In this document: positions 44,096 through 55,208 of the stretch, piece after piece
Numbering within the stretch: the stretch's first letter is position 1
How the letters are laid out: each line of letters opens with the position of its first letter
Source of the DNA: Edaphochlamys debaryana
Lineage: Eukaryota; Chlorophyta; Chlorophyceae; Chlamydomonadales
DNA: 64,000 bases
Direction: 5' to 3'
Assembly: GCA_016858145.1 (NCBI GenBank)
Contig: JAEHOE010000002.1
Location: 1,116,001 to 1,180,000 of the forward strand
The notes under the pieces: generated by a model
What the model saw: the letters and a program-made list of their open reading frames with translations, nothing else
What the model was told of the DNA's origin: nothing
The model's database searches: none
Position numbers and translations under genes: made by a program

Positions 44096-47000
44096 ATGGC
44101 GCCACCGGTGGACTGGGGCAAGGTCATGGGCGCAGGCGTGCTGGGGCTGTGCACAACAAATCTACTCTTCCTCTTTTACTGCATCCGGCCATCAAGCGAT
44201 GAGGATGTCGATATGGGCAGAGAGCGGCGCCTCAAGCTGCTCAAGCGGATTCGCGTCGTCTCGTTCGCCCTGGTCTCAGCCGGCCAAGTCGCGATGGCCG
44301 CATGGAGGGCATCGCAGGGCCGCTTCATGTTGGCGGCATACGACGCGCAACTGGTCGCGACGGCCGTGCTTTGGAGCTTGGTCTCGGTGGGTAGTGCCCC
44401 GGCTGGGCCCGGCGGACAGCTGCCGCCTTCCTACCCCCTCCCCCCCTAAACCCCCTGCCCGTTTGACCCCGCCACCCACCAGCTGGCTATGTTGGCCGTT
44501 TGGCGGCGGCAGGGCGGCGTGTCTCTGCTCCCCTCGGTGTTGGTGTCCCTGGTAACGGTGGGGTTCCTCATGGCTGCCGACATCCTCCACGAAACCACCG
44601 TGGACTTCGTCAAGGAGGATCGCATCGTGGGGTGAGCCCTAGATCACGCTGCTTATGTATTCACTGCCTTCTTGGGATTCGACAGCTGCCCCGGGCCCCA
44701 CCCGCCACCCCTCTCTTCGTAACCTGCCTGGGCCCAGGCCAACCCCGAACACCGCCCCTTCCCGCAAACCCGGTGCACCCCGGCCACCCACCCACCCCCC
44801 GCCCCCCTCCCTCCCCCGCAACCCCCCGTCCCGCCGCTCCCCCCCTCCAGCATGTCCCTCCACACCGTGCTCCTGGGCGTGCTGCTGTTCGAGTGCATGG
44901 CCGAGGCCCTGTTTGGGCACATGGCCTCAATGCCGCTGTCCGAGCTGGAGGAGCCTCTCTTCGCACAGGTGCGGTGGGGCCTAGCGTTACGCGGACGGGC
45001 GTTGGCGCGAAAGCGGAAGAAGTGTGCTTTTGTGTTTGAGGCTGAACGGGTTGTGGGGGTTGCAGCAGGCGCTGTTAGCCGGTTCGCGCTGTCGGGGTGC
45101 AGGCGGGGGGGTGGCGGTACGGGTTTTACCGGTACGTGTCGGGTGATGCTAATGCAGGCGCAGGCCGCCCAGCCCTTCCTCGCCTTCCTCCCTCCTCCTC
45201 CCTCTTCCGCCCTCCCCACCACCCCGCCAGACCGAGAAGGAGAAGGCCAAGGAGGCCGAGAAGCGCGCGGGCAAGGGCAAGCGCCCCGCGTCCACCCGGG
45301 CGCAGCGCACCGCCCGCGCCTTCCGATACGTGTGGCCCGAGTCCCGGCCCCTTCGCCTCCGCCTCGTGGCCTGCTTCGTGCTCGTAATGGGCGAGCGATG
45401 CGTCAACCTTGCCGTACCGGTGCTGTACAAGAACATGGTTGACCAGCTCAGCTCCGCCGCCAGCCCCGAGGCGCTGGCGAATGCGGCGCAGGGGCTCATG
45501 CGGGCGGCGGCGGCGGCGGCCGCCGGTACGGACGGGCCTGTGTCGGCGGATGCGAACGGGACGCTGCTGGCGGCGGCCCACGGGCTGATCCGGGTGAGGG
45601 TGTGGGGGAGGGGGCCTGAGGGAGGGGGCGGTCAGGGGTAAGTGGGTGGGCAGGGGGGTGGGAAGTGGTGGAGGAGGGCATGGGCGGCAGCGGAGTGGTG
45701 GAGGGGGAGGGGATAGTGGCGGGACTGACACAGGGGCTGCCCTCGGCTGGGCGGGCAAGGCGGTGGACAGCTGGCCACCGGTGCCCGGTAGCCACTGCCC
45801 CGGCCGCTCGCTGCCCGGCCTCCCCCCGGGTTGCGGGGAGGACGGGTGCAGGCACGTGGAGCTCTGCAAGGGGCACCTGCTCACCCTATCCTGGCGCACA
45901 CGTGTGCTCCGGTCCCACGTGCCGTCATCGTCTGAGCATATCTACCGTCCTTGCACCCGACCCGACAGGCCGCCCAGCAGCTGAGCTTCTGGTCCGTGTT
46001 CTACCCCTGGGTGTTTGCATACCTGGGCTTCTACTTCCTGAGGGTGCGTGTGGTCGGGGGGGAAGGGGGGCAGAGGGGGAAGGGTTCGTGCCATTCCCAG
46101 GAGAGGGGGTGGCGGGGGGTGCAGGGACCTACCTGGGCTTCTACTTCCTGAGGGTGCGTGTGGTCGGGGGGGAAGGGGGGGAGAGGGGGAAGGGTTCGTG
46201 CCATTCCCAGGAGAGGGGGGGGCGGGGGGTGCAGGGACCTACCTGGGCTTCTACTTCCTGAGGGTGCGTGGGGCGTGGCGCGGGGGCACGCTGGGGGGGG
46301 AGGGGAAGGGGTTATTGCCAGGGGTCATGCCTGGGCTTCTACTTCCTGAGGATGCATGTGGTGGGGGGGCGAAAGGGGGACGCAGGGGGAGAGGGGGAAC
46401 GGGTTAGTGCCAGTCTGAGCAGAGGGGGTGGGGAGGGAGGGAACCCGGGCTGGGGGTTGGCAAGAGGGGCAGCACGAAGGGGAAAAGGCGGGGGTTTCGG
46501 GCCGACTGTCCCGCCAAACGCCTGCAGTATTGACGGCTCATGCCGCGCTGTTGCCCCCCTCAACTCCGCCCCCTGTCAGGGTGGCAGCGGCATGGAGGGC
46601 CTGCTGGCCAACATGCGGGATCTGGTGTGGATCCCGATCACACAGGTGAGCGCATGGTAGCGTAGCAGGGACGTACAAAATGCGTATAAATGCGCCCAGT
46701 TCGTGCCCGCCTGCGGGCGTGGCGTCGGACTTGGGCCGGCAGTGACACGCTTCCCCGGCTGCCCGGGTTGCCACGTCCTGCGGACAGGTGTTGGGCCTTG
46801 GGCTGCGCTGATCCCAGGCAATTCCTCTTGCCCCTCACTTGTATCCCCTCATCAACGTCATGACTTCCCCCTCCTTCCCAGGCCGCCTTCCGTCGGATCT
46901 CGCTGGACGTGTTCGGGCACCTGCTGGATCTGGATCACAAGTTCCATCTGCACCGCAAGACGGGCCAGATCATGCGGATCCTGGATCGGGGCACCAGCAG

Positions 47001-50000
47001 CATCCAGGTGCGTGTGCCCATGCCGTCCTGGGTCTTGCTCGGCGGTACATCGGGACGTGTACGGCAGCACGGACGCGGACAGCACCGTGGACGTTCGGGG
47101 ATGTGTAGGACGTCTACCCTCGACCCTCTCTACCTCCCCTCTCCCCTCTCGTTCTCCCCTCCCTGGAGCCCTTCACGTCCCCTTCCCCCCCCCCAACAGG
47201 ACACTGTCTCCATCGTGCTCTTCAACGTGGTCCCCCAGCTCATCGACATCGTGGTGGCATGCACCTACCTGGCGCTCAAGCTGCAGCCCTGGGCGGCCGT
47301 GATCGTGTTCATTACGGTGCGTGCGTGAGCGTGCTCATGCTTACAGCGAGGGAGCTTCGCCACCACCCCAACCGCTCAACTCCCAACCGCCAACGGCCCC
47401 AGGTCGCCTCGTACGTGCCCCTAACCGTCATCATCACGGAGCGCCGCGGCGTCATCCGCAAACGCATGAACGCGCTGGACAATGCGCGCGAGGGACGCGC
47501 CACCGACATGTTGCTAAACTACGAAACCGTCAAGTACTTTTGCAACGAGCATTTCGAGCTCAACGGGTACGACAGCGCCACGCGGCAGTACCAGGTACGG
47601 CACTCCACGAGACGCGCGGCATTGCGGAGCATTGTGGGGTCCCGGAAGGAGGCTACGCTCCCGAGAGTGGACTTGTGGCGATGGGTGCAAAACCGGGATG
47701 CCGGCTTCCCCACACTGACGGTATACCGGTGTGAACGTTCGTTCGGCAAGCAGCGCCGTCACTGCCGCTTCTCCTCCTGCACCCCTCGCACCCCTCCCCC
47801 TACAGGCGGCCGAGTATTGGCAGATGGCCTTCCTGGCCATGCTATCCATCACACAGGTGGGCTAGGGAGGGGGAGGCTGGCGAGTGAAGTCTGTCGGTGC
47901 GAGTGCCACGGGGCATGGGTGCTTGGCGTTTGAGTTACCTGACGTTCGCCCCAACCCCTTCCTTCTCTGGCATTAGCACACAGAGAGCTTCATGCCCTGC
48001 CCCCGGCTCGTCCTCTCCTCGCTCTGGTGTCGGGGGCCGATACGACAGCCCTGAAAGTCCACGCCCCATACCTTGTTTTTTACCCGCTCCCCTGCGTCCC
48101 CCCCCCCACAGGCCTCGGTGGTGTGGTTTGGCCTGGCGTCCGGCATGGTGGTGTGCGTACGGGGTGTCGTACGGCACACCCTCACGGTTGGAGATGCCGT
48201 ACTGTTCGTGACCATGATGAACCAGCTGTACGTACCGCTCACCTTCTTCGGCAGCTACTACCGACAGGTGCGTGACCCCGCCATTGGTCTGCGCTCGAGG
48301 CGCTGCGAGTCTCTGGTGTAGGGGCTACGAGGGGAAGCGCGTGTATGAAGGAGGAGGAGGTCGAGAAGGCGCTCATTGGCCCGGAAACCCTGCCAGTGGG
48401 CTGGGCTTCAGCTGCTGCTCGGCGGGCCCGGTTTGAGGCTGCCGGGGAAAGCATTTGCAAAAGAGGGGGATGAGGGATCGCCCGTGGCACGAAAGCACAC
48501 ACGGACCTCCCCCTCCTGTCCCCCTCTCCTTCCCCCCCCTTTCCCCCCCCCACCCCCAGGTCCAGAAGGCGCTCATCGACATGGAGAACATGTTTGAGCT
48601 GCTCGACACGGAGCCCTCGGTGCGCGACGCCCCCGCCGCCCGGCAGCTGGCGGTGTCGGCGGGGCGGCTGGACTTCGAACGCGTGGTGTTTGCCTACCAG
48701 CCCACAGCCCCGCCCGTGCTCAAGGGCGTGTCCTTCACCGTGCCGGGTGTGTTAGCGGTTGACGGTTAGCGGTTGGCGGTTAGCGGTTGGCGGTTGACCG
48801 AGTGCCTGTCAGGTACCGGCGCACGTGGGCGGGTGCTGGGTCAGGCCTTTTTCTGGCCCCGGCGCGACCCCCATCGTGTTGCCGGACCCCTGCACACACA
48901 CACACGTCAACCCAGCACCTACCGTAACCGCCCACTCCACGTGTCTCTGGCTCCGCCCTGCCCGCCCGCAGGCCACAAGACGCTGGCTGTGGTGGGCGCC
49001 ACGGGCAGCGGCAAGAGCACCATCCTGCGCCTGCTGCTGCGCTTCTACGACCCGCTGTCGGGCCGCGTGCTGCTGGACGGACAGGACATCAAGACGGTCA
49101 CGCAGGCAAGCGAGGGGGCATGGCTGGGAAGGGGGGCAGGAGCGGGGGAGGGGAGGAGGGAGGCCGGGCTGTTGGGGGTGGGCATAGGCTCGCACGCCAG
49201 CGGGGGCGACAGAGAGTCGTGGGGAGTGCTTGTCTTCGCTTTAAAAGAATCATGACCGCCCGCCTACCCGGCTGTTGCGTGCGGTTGTGCCTCCCCCGCA
49301 GGACTCCCTCCGCAGAGCGGTGGCTGTCGTACCGCAGGACACAGTCATGTTCAACGACACGGTGCTGTACAACATCCGGTACGGCAGGACGGACGCCACG
49401 GACCAGGAGGTGAGGCCCCCCACTCCCTTCACCGCCCGACCAGTTCCATGCCCCCAAGCGCTTCGCCCCTCTTCGCCCCTCCGTTCTCTAATGCCCCTCC
49501 TCCAGCTCTAGCCATTGAACACCTCCCCAGTCCGCCGCCGCCCAAACCCCTCTCCCTGACCTCTTTAGGTCCACGAGGCGGCCGGGGTGGCTCACATCCA
49601 CAACTCCATCGTGACCTGCTTCAAGAAGGGCTACTCCACCCGAGTGGGCGAGCGCGGCCTGCGCCTGAGCGGCGGAGAGAAGCAGCGGGTGGCCTTCGCG
49701 CGTGCCGTACTCAAGCGCCCCCACGTGCTCATCCTGGACGAGGCCACGTCAGCGCTCGACTCGCTGACAGAGCTCGCCATCCAGAGCAGCCTGCAGACGC
49801 TGCGCAGCAGGTGTACGACGGTCATCGTGGCGCACAGGTGCGGTACGGCACCGCACGGCATCGTACGGCGTAGGGAGGGGCATCTCGGTACGGAACCTTG
49901 CCCCTGTCCGACCAGCCGTCGCTGTGCATGCTCTGTCCCTGCACGGCCGTTGACGTGCGGGCACCGTCCATCTCCCTTTCCTTGACCCCAACTGCCCCGC

Positions 50001-53000
50001 CCCCTTCCCACCCCAGGCTGTCTACAATCATGGACGCAGATCTCATCCTGGTGGGGCCTCGCGGGGAAAGACAAAGGACTTGGGACAGAGAGAAGCGGGG
50101 AAGGGTTCCTTGCAATCGCACCGACCGTCTCGGCGGGCCACGTGCTTGGTAGGCCCAGGCGCCTATACGGCCTCGCCTCCGTCCGTCTCCGCTCGCACGT
50201 CTCAACCGCACATATCTCCGCCCGGGGTTGACCTCTCCTCCGCCTCTCTCGAGCCCTCGACGAGCCACCCCAGACTCCACCACCCGCCCCGTCTCGTAAC
50301 CGCTGTCCCTCCCAACCCCCCCCCCGCCCCTCCTCTGCCCCAGGTCCTCGACCGGGGTGAGGTGGCCCAGCTGGGCAGCCACTCGGAGCTCATGGACCAG
50401 GGGGGGCTGTACGCCGCCATGTGGACACGTCAGAAGGACACGGGTGAGCGGCGGGGGGCCGTGGGATGGGGGCGGGGAGGTCGGGGACGGCTTTCTGGAG
50501 GAGGGTTGCCAGAAACGGCAGCGTGTTGATCTAAGGAAGCCCTGACGAGCCCTTTGTGACGAACCCGCACCCTTTGCTCCGCAGCCGGTTACACGACGCC
50601 CGTCATTGGACTGTCGTCTGGCGGCGCTTCCGGTGTTGTCGGCGGCGCCGGCGGCTCTGGCGGCGTCGCTGGCCCCAGCGCCAGCATCAACGCGCCACAA
50701 CGGGCCGCGACGGCGCCGCCAGCGCCGCCATGCTCCCTCGACAAGACGGGCCTCGAGGCCGCCGCCAACGCTGCCGCCGCCGACCTCGGCGACATAACCG
50801 CCGCCGCCACCACCACGATCGTTGACTCCACTGCCGGCGGCGCTAGCGTTGTGGCGGCGGCGACCGTGGCGGCGGCCGCTGCGGCCGCGGGCAGCGCTTC
50901 AGTGCCTAGGGAGCACCGGGTGTCGTTCGCACACCCCTCGGTCAACGCGATTCGACCGGTCCCGCGAGTCAACTTCAAGCCGGCGGATGGGGGCGTGGTT
51001 GTCAGCGCGAACGACGTGGGGGTGGCGAGCCCCAGTGGCGGAGGGGTTCGCAGCACGAACACGCCTACAGGCGGGCTCCCGCGCGTGCCGTCGCGGCTGA
51101 TGCGGCGCGCCATGATGAGCGACGAGATGCACGACGAGGGCCTCGAGCCCATCGTCAGCAGGAACCCAACGCCCCGGAGGTGCGTGGCCAGGGGTGGGGT
51201 GCGTCCCAGGTCTCGTCTTGCTCGGGGGGTTGCGCTCTTGGTACGGCCGGGCAGCGGCCGAGCAGGGGTTTTGCGGCGATGCGTGCGGCGTGTCGTTACT
51301 GTCGTAGAGCGGTCTACTGGGGGGACTAGAGCTATAGATTTCACTTCCACTCGACTCATCGTCTCGCGTACTAGCACTGGATAAGCAAAACGTATAGGGA
51401 CATGACGAGCTGACGGCGCGCCTCGCAACAAACCACGTCGCGAGTTTAGCAGCAGCCCGCGTAACCACGCCAGTCCTGGCGTTTACGTAGTGCTCCAATG
51501 ATGCTTAGCGCTTTGAGCCCCGCTTGGGGCCTCGTCGCCGGTCCTCAGTCAGTGCACCGCATGTCGGTCACCTTCGCCGACGCGCCGACGTGAGTCTGTA
51601 GGCGCTCTGGATCATACGCAAGAATTCCTGGAAACGAAACGGATAGTCGTGGAGCTAGCGGCAGGGATGCAGGCGGGCGCGGCCCTCGACCATTTCACGA
51701 ACCTTCCTTCCTTTCAATCTAGCGCCGTCAACGCCCAGCGGCTGAGTCCGTGGGATGCACGCTCTGTAGGCGGGCTCCAAAAGCGACTGCGCGCGCTGTT
51801 GCGACTGTAGGGGTCGCGTTCTGCGAGGCTGCCGTTCGCCATGGCTGCACCTTACCCCCGGGGCAGCGCGAACGCGTTGATAACTCCGGAGCATCTCGCA
51901 ACCGAGAACTCAGCAAAAGCCTGGAGGACCCCGAGCGTCCGCTTCCACACCCGTGCGCCTAGACGTGGTCAGCCGCCCTCCCGCCTGCCCGTCCTCCCGT
52001 TAATGCCATCTTCGCACCCAGTAAACTTTTTCCCTTGCCCTCGGCCCTCCGCCCTCGCCTCAAACTCGTACAGGGCTCGCATGGTGGAGGACGAGGAGAA
52101 CGACCGCCTGTACGAGGATCGTGAGCCCGAAGAGGCTCCAGACACGCCCGGACTCGCATCGCCTGACCGTACGACCGCTGACCACGACGCTGACGTCAGC
52201 CCTGGCAAGCCTCCGCTTCCACCGGGCGCCGGCTTTGCTCTGAAAGGCACGCGCCGGAGCAGCATCCGTCGGACCAGCGCAAGCAGCGGCGGCAGCCGGA
52301 TCGGTGGCGACGGCGTGAGCGGCGGCGGTGCGCCGCCGGCGGGCGCAGTGGCTGTGACGGTGGCGCCCGAGGGCGGGGCGGCGGCGGTGGCAGCGGTGCT
52401 CTCGCCGCCGCCGCCAGCCCCCCCGCCGCCGCCGCCTGCGTCGCCGGAGCCTCCGCTGCTCGACAGCATCACATCTGTCCAGGGCCCGGATGACTTTGCC
52501 GCCGGCGGCGCCCACGCGCCCTCGCCCACCGACCCGCCCGCCCGCTCCGCCTCCCAGCCCCACGCCCACCCCACCTTCCACACCACGCACCACTTCCTCC
52601 TGCAGCCCACGGTCCCACACCCAGCCGACTCCTCTCCCACCACCACCACCGCCCAGGAACCCCAGCCCCACGCCCCCAACGGCGCCCAGGATCCGCCCAA
52701 CGGCGCTCCCCACGCCCCGCCCCACGGCACCCTGGTCCAAGCCGCCATGCTCGACACCGACGCACTCGTGCCCATCCCCCACGCGCGCCTGCCCGGCAGC
52801 CCCAGCGGCAACGGCGGCTCCCTGCACCTGCAGCACGGCCCCATGGGTCGGCACAGAGCCCCGGACGAGGAGATCCCGATCCCGGAACCGCTGGAATCCG
52901 ACCCAGATGGCGCGGAGCCGGTGGCGGAGGCGGAGGCGGCGGAGGTGCACCCGCCGCTGGCGGTGCTGCACGAGGGCGGGCATCTGGAGCGGCTGGGCAG

Positions 53001-54189
53001 CGGCGAGGCGCGGCTGGTGCCGGAGCTGACGCCCAAGAGCGCCGCCATGGCGGCGGCGGCGGCGGCGGTCGTGGCGGCGGCGGCGGCTGGGGAGGTCCTG
53101 CCGCCGCCGCCGCCGGCGGATGCGGCCCAGAAGCGGCAGGACGGCAGCAACGGCACCGGGGCGGCGGCGGCAGCGGCGACGGTGACGGTCGCGGCGCCGC
53201 CGGCGGTCAGCGGGCGGCTGGGCAGGCCGCCGCTGCCGCCGCACGGCAGCGTCTCGCCGCTGCTGGGCTCCCCCGCGGGGTCGTCGACGTCGGGGGCACA
53301 GAGCACGCCGCCGGTGTCGTTCGGGTCTCCCGTGATCCACTCTGGCGGCCTCTTCGCCAGCGTGCCCCCTCCCTCGAGGCCACACTCCGGCTCTTCCCCC
53401 ACCAACGGCACAGCTTCGCCCGTCCCCGAGCCCGCATCGGCTAGCTCCGCGGAGCCCGCACCCGCGGACGCCTCCGCCTCCTCCGCGGCTGAGTCCCGCG
53501 CGCCCCACCCCTTCCTCCACTCCCACCCCGCCAGCCACCCGGCACCGCTCACGGTCCCCCACTCGCCGCCCAAGTTCGGGTCCGGCGGCGGCTCCTCGCC
53601 CCCCTCCTTCTCTGCCGGGCAGTCGCCGCCGCTGTCTGGGACCAGCGGCTCCTGGATGGGGTCGGACCGGCGCAGCCTGGGCCGCACGCTCCGCGAGGTG
53701 GCCAGTCGCCAGCTGATGGCAGAGCACGATGAGCAGGAGCGGAACCTCGCACACCAGCGGGACCTGTTCCTGCAATCGAGCAAGGAGAGCGGCAGCCCCT
53801 CGAGCGGAGCCGGGCTGCGGGCCGGGCGGCTGAGCCCGGGCGCGCGGCTGAGTGCGGGGGCTGGCGTGGGGACGGGGGCGGGGACGGGGGCGGGGGCGGG
53901 GTCAGTCGGGAGCCCGGCCTCAACGGGGCCGGCGAGTCCCGCGAGGGCGGCGCTGGCCGGGGTGGCGGCGGCGGCCATGGCGGCGGCGGCGGGCGTCGCG
54001 CCGTCGCAGCATAGCCCGGCGCGGGGCCGCGAGGCGGCGGCGGCGGCAGCGGCGGCAGCGACGGCAGGCGACTGGCCCCAGACGCCGTCGGGGGATGTTT
54101 GGAGTGGGGCGTCGTCCGGCGGCGGCCGACGCAGCCCCGACTACCACCCGGTAGAGGGCATGACCATCCCTCCGGACGACCTGGTGTGA
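44096..54189 (+). CDS. HMT1: HMT1/ABCB6-type half-size ABC transporter with giant C-terminal tail
   Basis: Nineteen exons sum to 5,247 bases, 1,748 residues, all phases closing. Exon starts: 44096, 44483, 44851, 45231, 45969, 46580, 46882, 47200, 47403, 47806, 48112, 48560, 48972, 49302, 49569, 50017, 50344, 50585, 52074. An extra N-terminal membrane domain of about five helices (residues 1-185) precedes the six-helix core; that layout marks HMT1/ABCB6 rather than ATM1. Family strings: [20 protein letters not shown] and [20 protein letters not shown]. Nucleotide-binding domain: Walker [10 protein letters not shown] (639-647), Q-loop [12 protein letters not shown], signature LSGGEKQ (744-750), Walker B VLILDEAT (764-771), H800. 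Relatives move metal-thiol conjugates or porphyrins across vacuolar, endosomal or mitochondrial membranes; the substrate here is unknown. Residues 846-1748 are low-complexity Ala/Pro/Ser, joined by an 894-base intron (51180-52073) whose phases match (2/2). If that splice is wrong, the frame stops at 51384. Confidence 0.9.
46021..46440 (+). repeat. Four-copy tandem array of an exon end plus its splice donor
   Basis: A 110-base unit starting acctgggcttctacttcctg and running through agg|gtgcgtg is repeated at 46021, 46131, 46241 and, degenerate, about 46329. The first copy contains the real end of the ABC exon 45969-46043 and its donor; copies 2 and 3 repeat the exon end (LGFYFLR) and donor inside the intron. 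Copy 4 has lost the donor (gatgcatg). Copies 1 and 2 are nearly identical, so the expansion is recent. Confidence 0.92.
48751..48799 (+). repeat. GGCGGTTAGCGGTT tandem repeat in an ABC intron
   Basis: Six to seven heptamers of the form (t)agcggt/tggcggt (e.g. agcggttggcggttagcggt) follow immediately after the donor of the exon ending 48746. The reverse complement AACCGCC recurs just before acceptors of other introns (22890, 25409, 47402). Confidence 0.75.
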
Positions 54190-54307
54190 GTTTCCAATCT
54201 GTAGTAGGGTGGATGGGGGTTGGTGGGGCTTAGGGTGCAACTGCGAGGCACGCAAGGGAGTGCTGGTGCTGCTTTTGAGGTGTCGGGTGTGCCGGGGGGT
54301 ATCGTTT

Positions 54308-54312
54308 TGTAA
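54308..54312 (+). terminator. TGTAA polyadenylation signal of the ABC gene
   Basis: TGTAA in cgttttgtaagggcg, 119 bases past the TGA at 54187-54189, a typical volvocine spacing. Its closeness also supports ending the ABC gene after the 52074-54189 exon. Confidence 0.6.
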
Positions 54313-54696
54313 GGGCGCTGAGCGAGTGGTGCGAAGTATTGGCACTGGCATCGGAACTGGCAGGTGGCGGTGTGGGTCTGGCGTGGTCTGGCTTTGTCGG
54401 ATATGTTTGGTAGGCAAGTATTGCCGTGGCCTGGGAGAGTGAGTGCCGAGTGGTAAAGCAGGCTAAGGGTCTCTGCGTAGTGGCGCTTCGGGGCTGGGAG
54501 TGTGATGTACCTTGGCATGGCGTGTGCGGAACTGATGGCTGGTTTAGGACGGCCCGTGTGGTCGAGTGCTGGGAGCGCAAGTAGAGCGGTGTACCGCTGT
54601 GGGCGGGAGATGAGAACTACCCAGTCGGTTACCGAGTGGTCAGCAGGGCCGGGGAGCGTTAGGGCGAGGGAGGCAAGGGTCAGAGTTGGGACCGAG

Positions 54697-54897
54697 TTCC
54701 TTGTCGTCATGTGTAAAGAGAGGAGGATCATGGCACACTATGCCCCAGGCCTTGCCCCCGGTAGTGCCGGTACTCTGTCTACACAGTGCAGAGGGGGTGG
54801 GGTGACATCAGCAGGCCGTGGGCTTCACGGCACGGGATGACCCAGCTCACGGGACCGCGGTTCCTTGACGCCATCTGTAACGAGAGGAAGATTATGG
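54697..54897 (+). repeat. Two copies of a repeat of about 165 bases in the spacer
   Basis: The core gttccttgtcgtcatgtgta followed by aagagaggaggatcatggc (about 54697-54734) recurs at about 54860-54897 as gttccttgacgccatctgta followed by acgagaggaagattatggc. The following bases align loosely (ctctgtctacacagtgcag, ctcaactacacactcagtgc). Both copies contain TGTAA. Confidence 0.75.
54786..54864 (+). repeat. Direct repeat copy 1, upstream of gene 6
   Basis: Begins gtgcagaggg, then gacatcagcaggccgtgggc and ttcacggcacgggatgaccc, ending agctcacggg. A second copy lies at 56789-56893, on the other side of gene 6 in the same orientation. Confidence 0.85.
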
Positions 54898-55208
54898 CGG
54901 TGCTCTCCTCTACAACTTCCGGCTCTCAACTACACACTCAGTGCAGACCTGCAAAGGCGCCGTCCTCCGGGCAGTGGAGGGCCCGAGGGCTGACGGTGGG
55001 GGGAACGGGGCTCGGCAGGGATGTGAGGCCGGGGAGTCCTGACTGGTCCTGACGGCACGTCTGTTCGTGTTGCCTAAACGAGCTATGGGAAGTCCCTGTG
55101 CCTCGTTCTGCAACCCATGCTGGCACGCACTCGATCTTTTTGTTTATTACAGGACTGCAGAACCAAGGGACCGTCGACACCAGCCTAACACACCGACTAA
55201 CACGCGCC

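Larger units (their letters stand above)
54190..55208. other. ABC gene 3' UTR and spacer before gene 6
   Basis: No supported gene is present. TGTAA at 54308-54312, 119 bases after the ABC stop, is a good polyadenylation signal. Two repeat systems occupy the middle (54697-54897 and 54786-54864). The promoter of the next gene should lie in the last few hundred bases. Confidence 0.5.

Noticed and set aside
44653..45222. Minus-strand frame overlapping the ABC N-terminal exons
   Set aside because: The plus strand here encodes hydrophobic helices in correct splice phase; the minus frame has no recognisable content.
51541..51590. Possible small exon or new gene start (ATG TCG GTC ACC ...) inside the ABC gene's long intron
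   Set aside because: Its phases do not fit a splice between 51179 and 52074, whereas the direct splice is in phase; continuing it reaches a stop at 51808-51810.
51841..52073. In-frame upstream extension of the last ABC exon ([13 protein letters not shown]...)
   Set aside because: The acceptor at 52074 joins in phase to the upstream transporter exon, and the extension would need an independent promoter for which I see no evidence.
51969..53978. A 669-codon minus-strand open frame, and another of 571 codons at 52060-53775
   Set aside because: Both lie opposite the Ala/Pro-rich ABC tail exon. Very GC-rich repeats keep several frames open; no start context, splice logic or family motif supports the minus strand.
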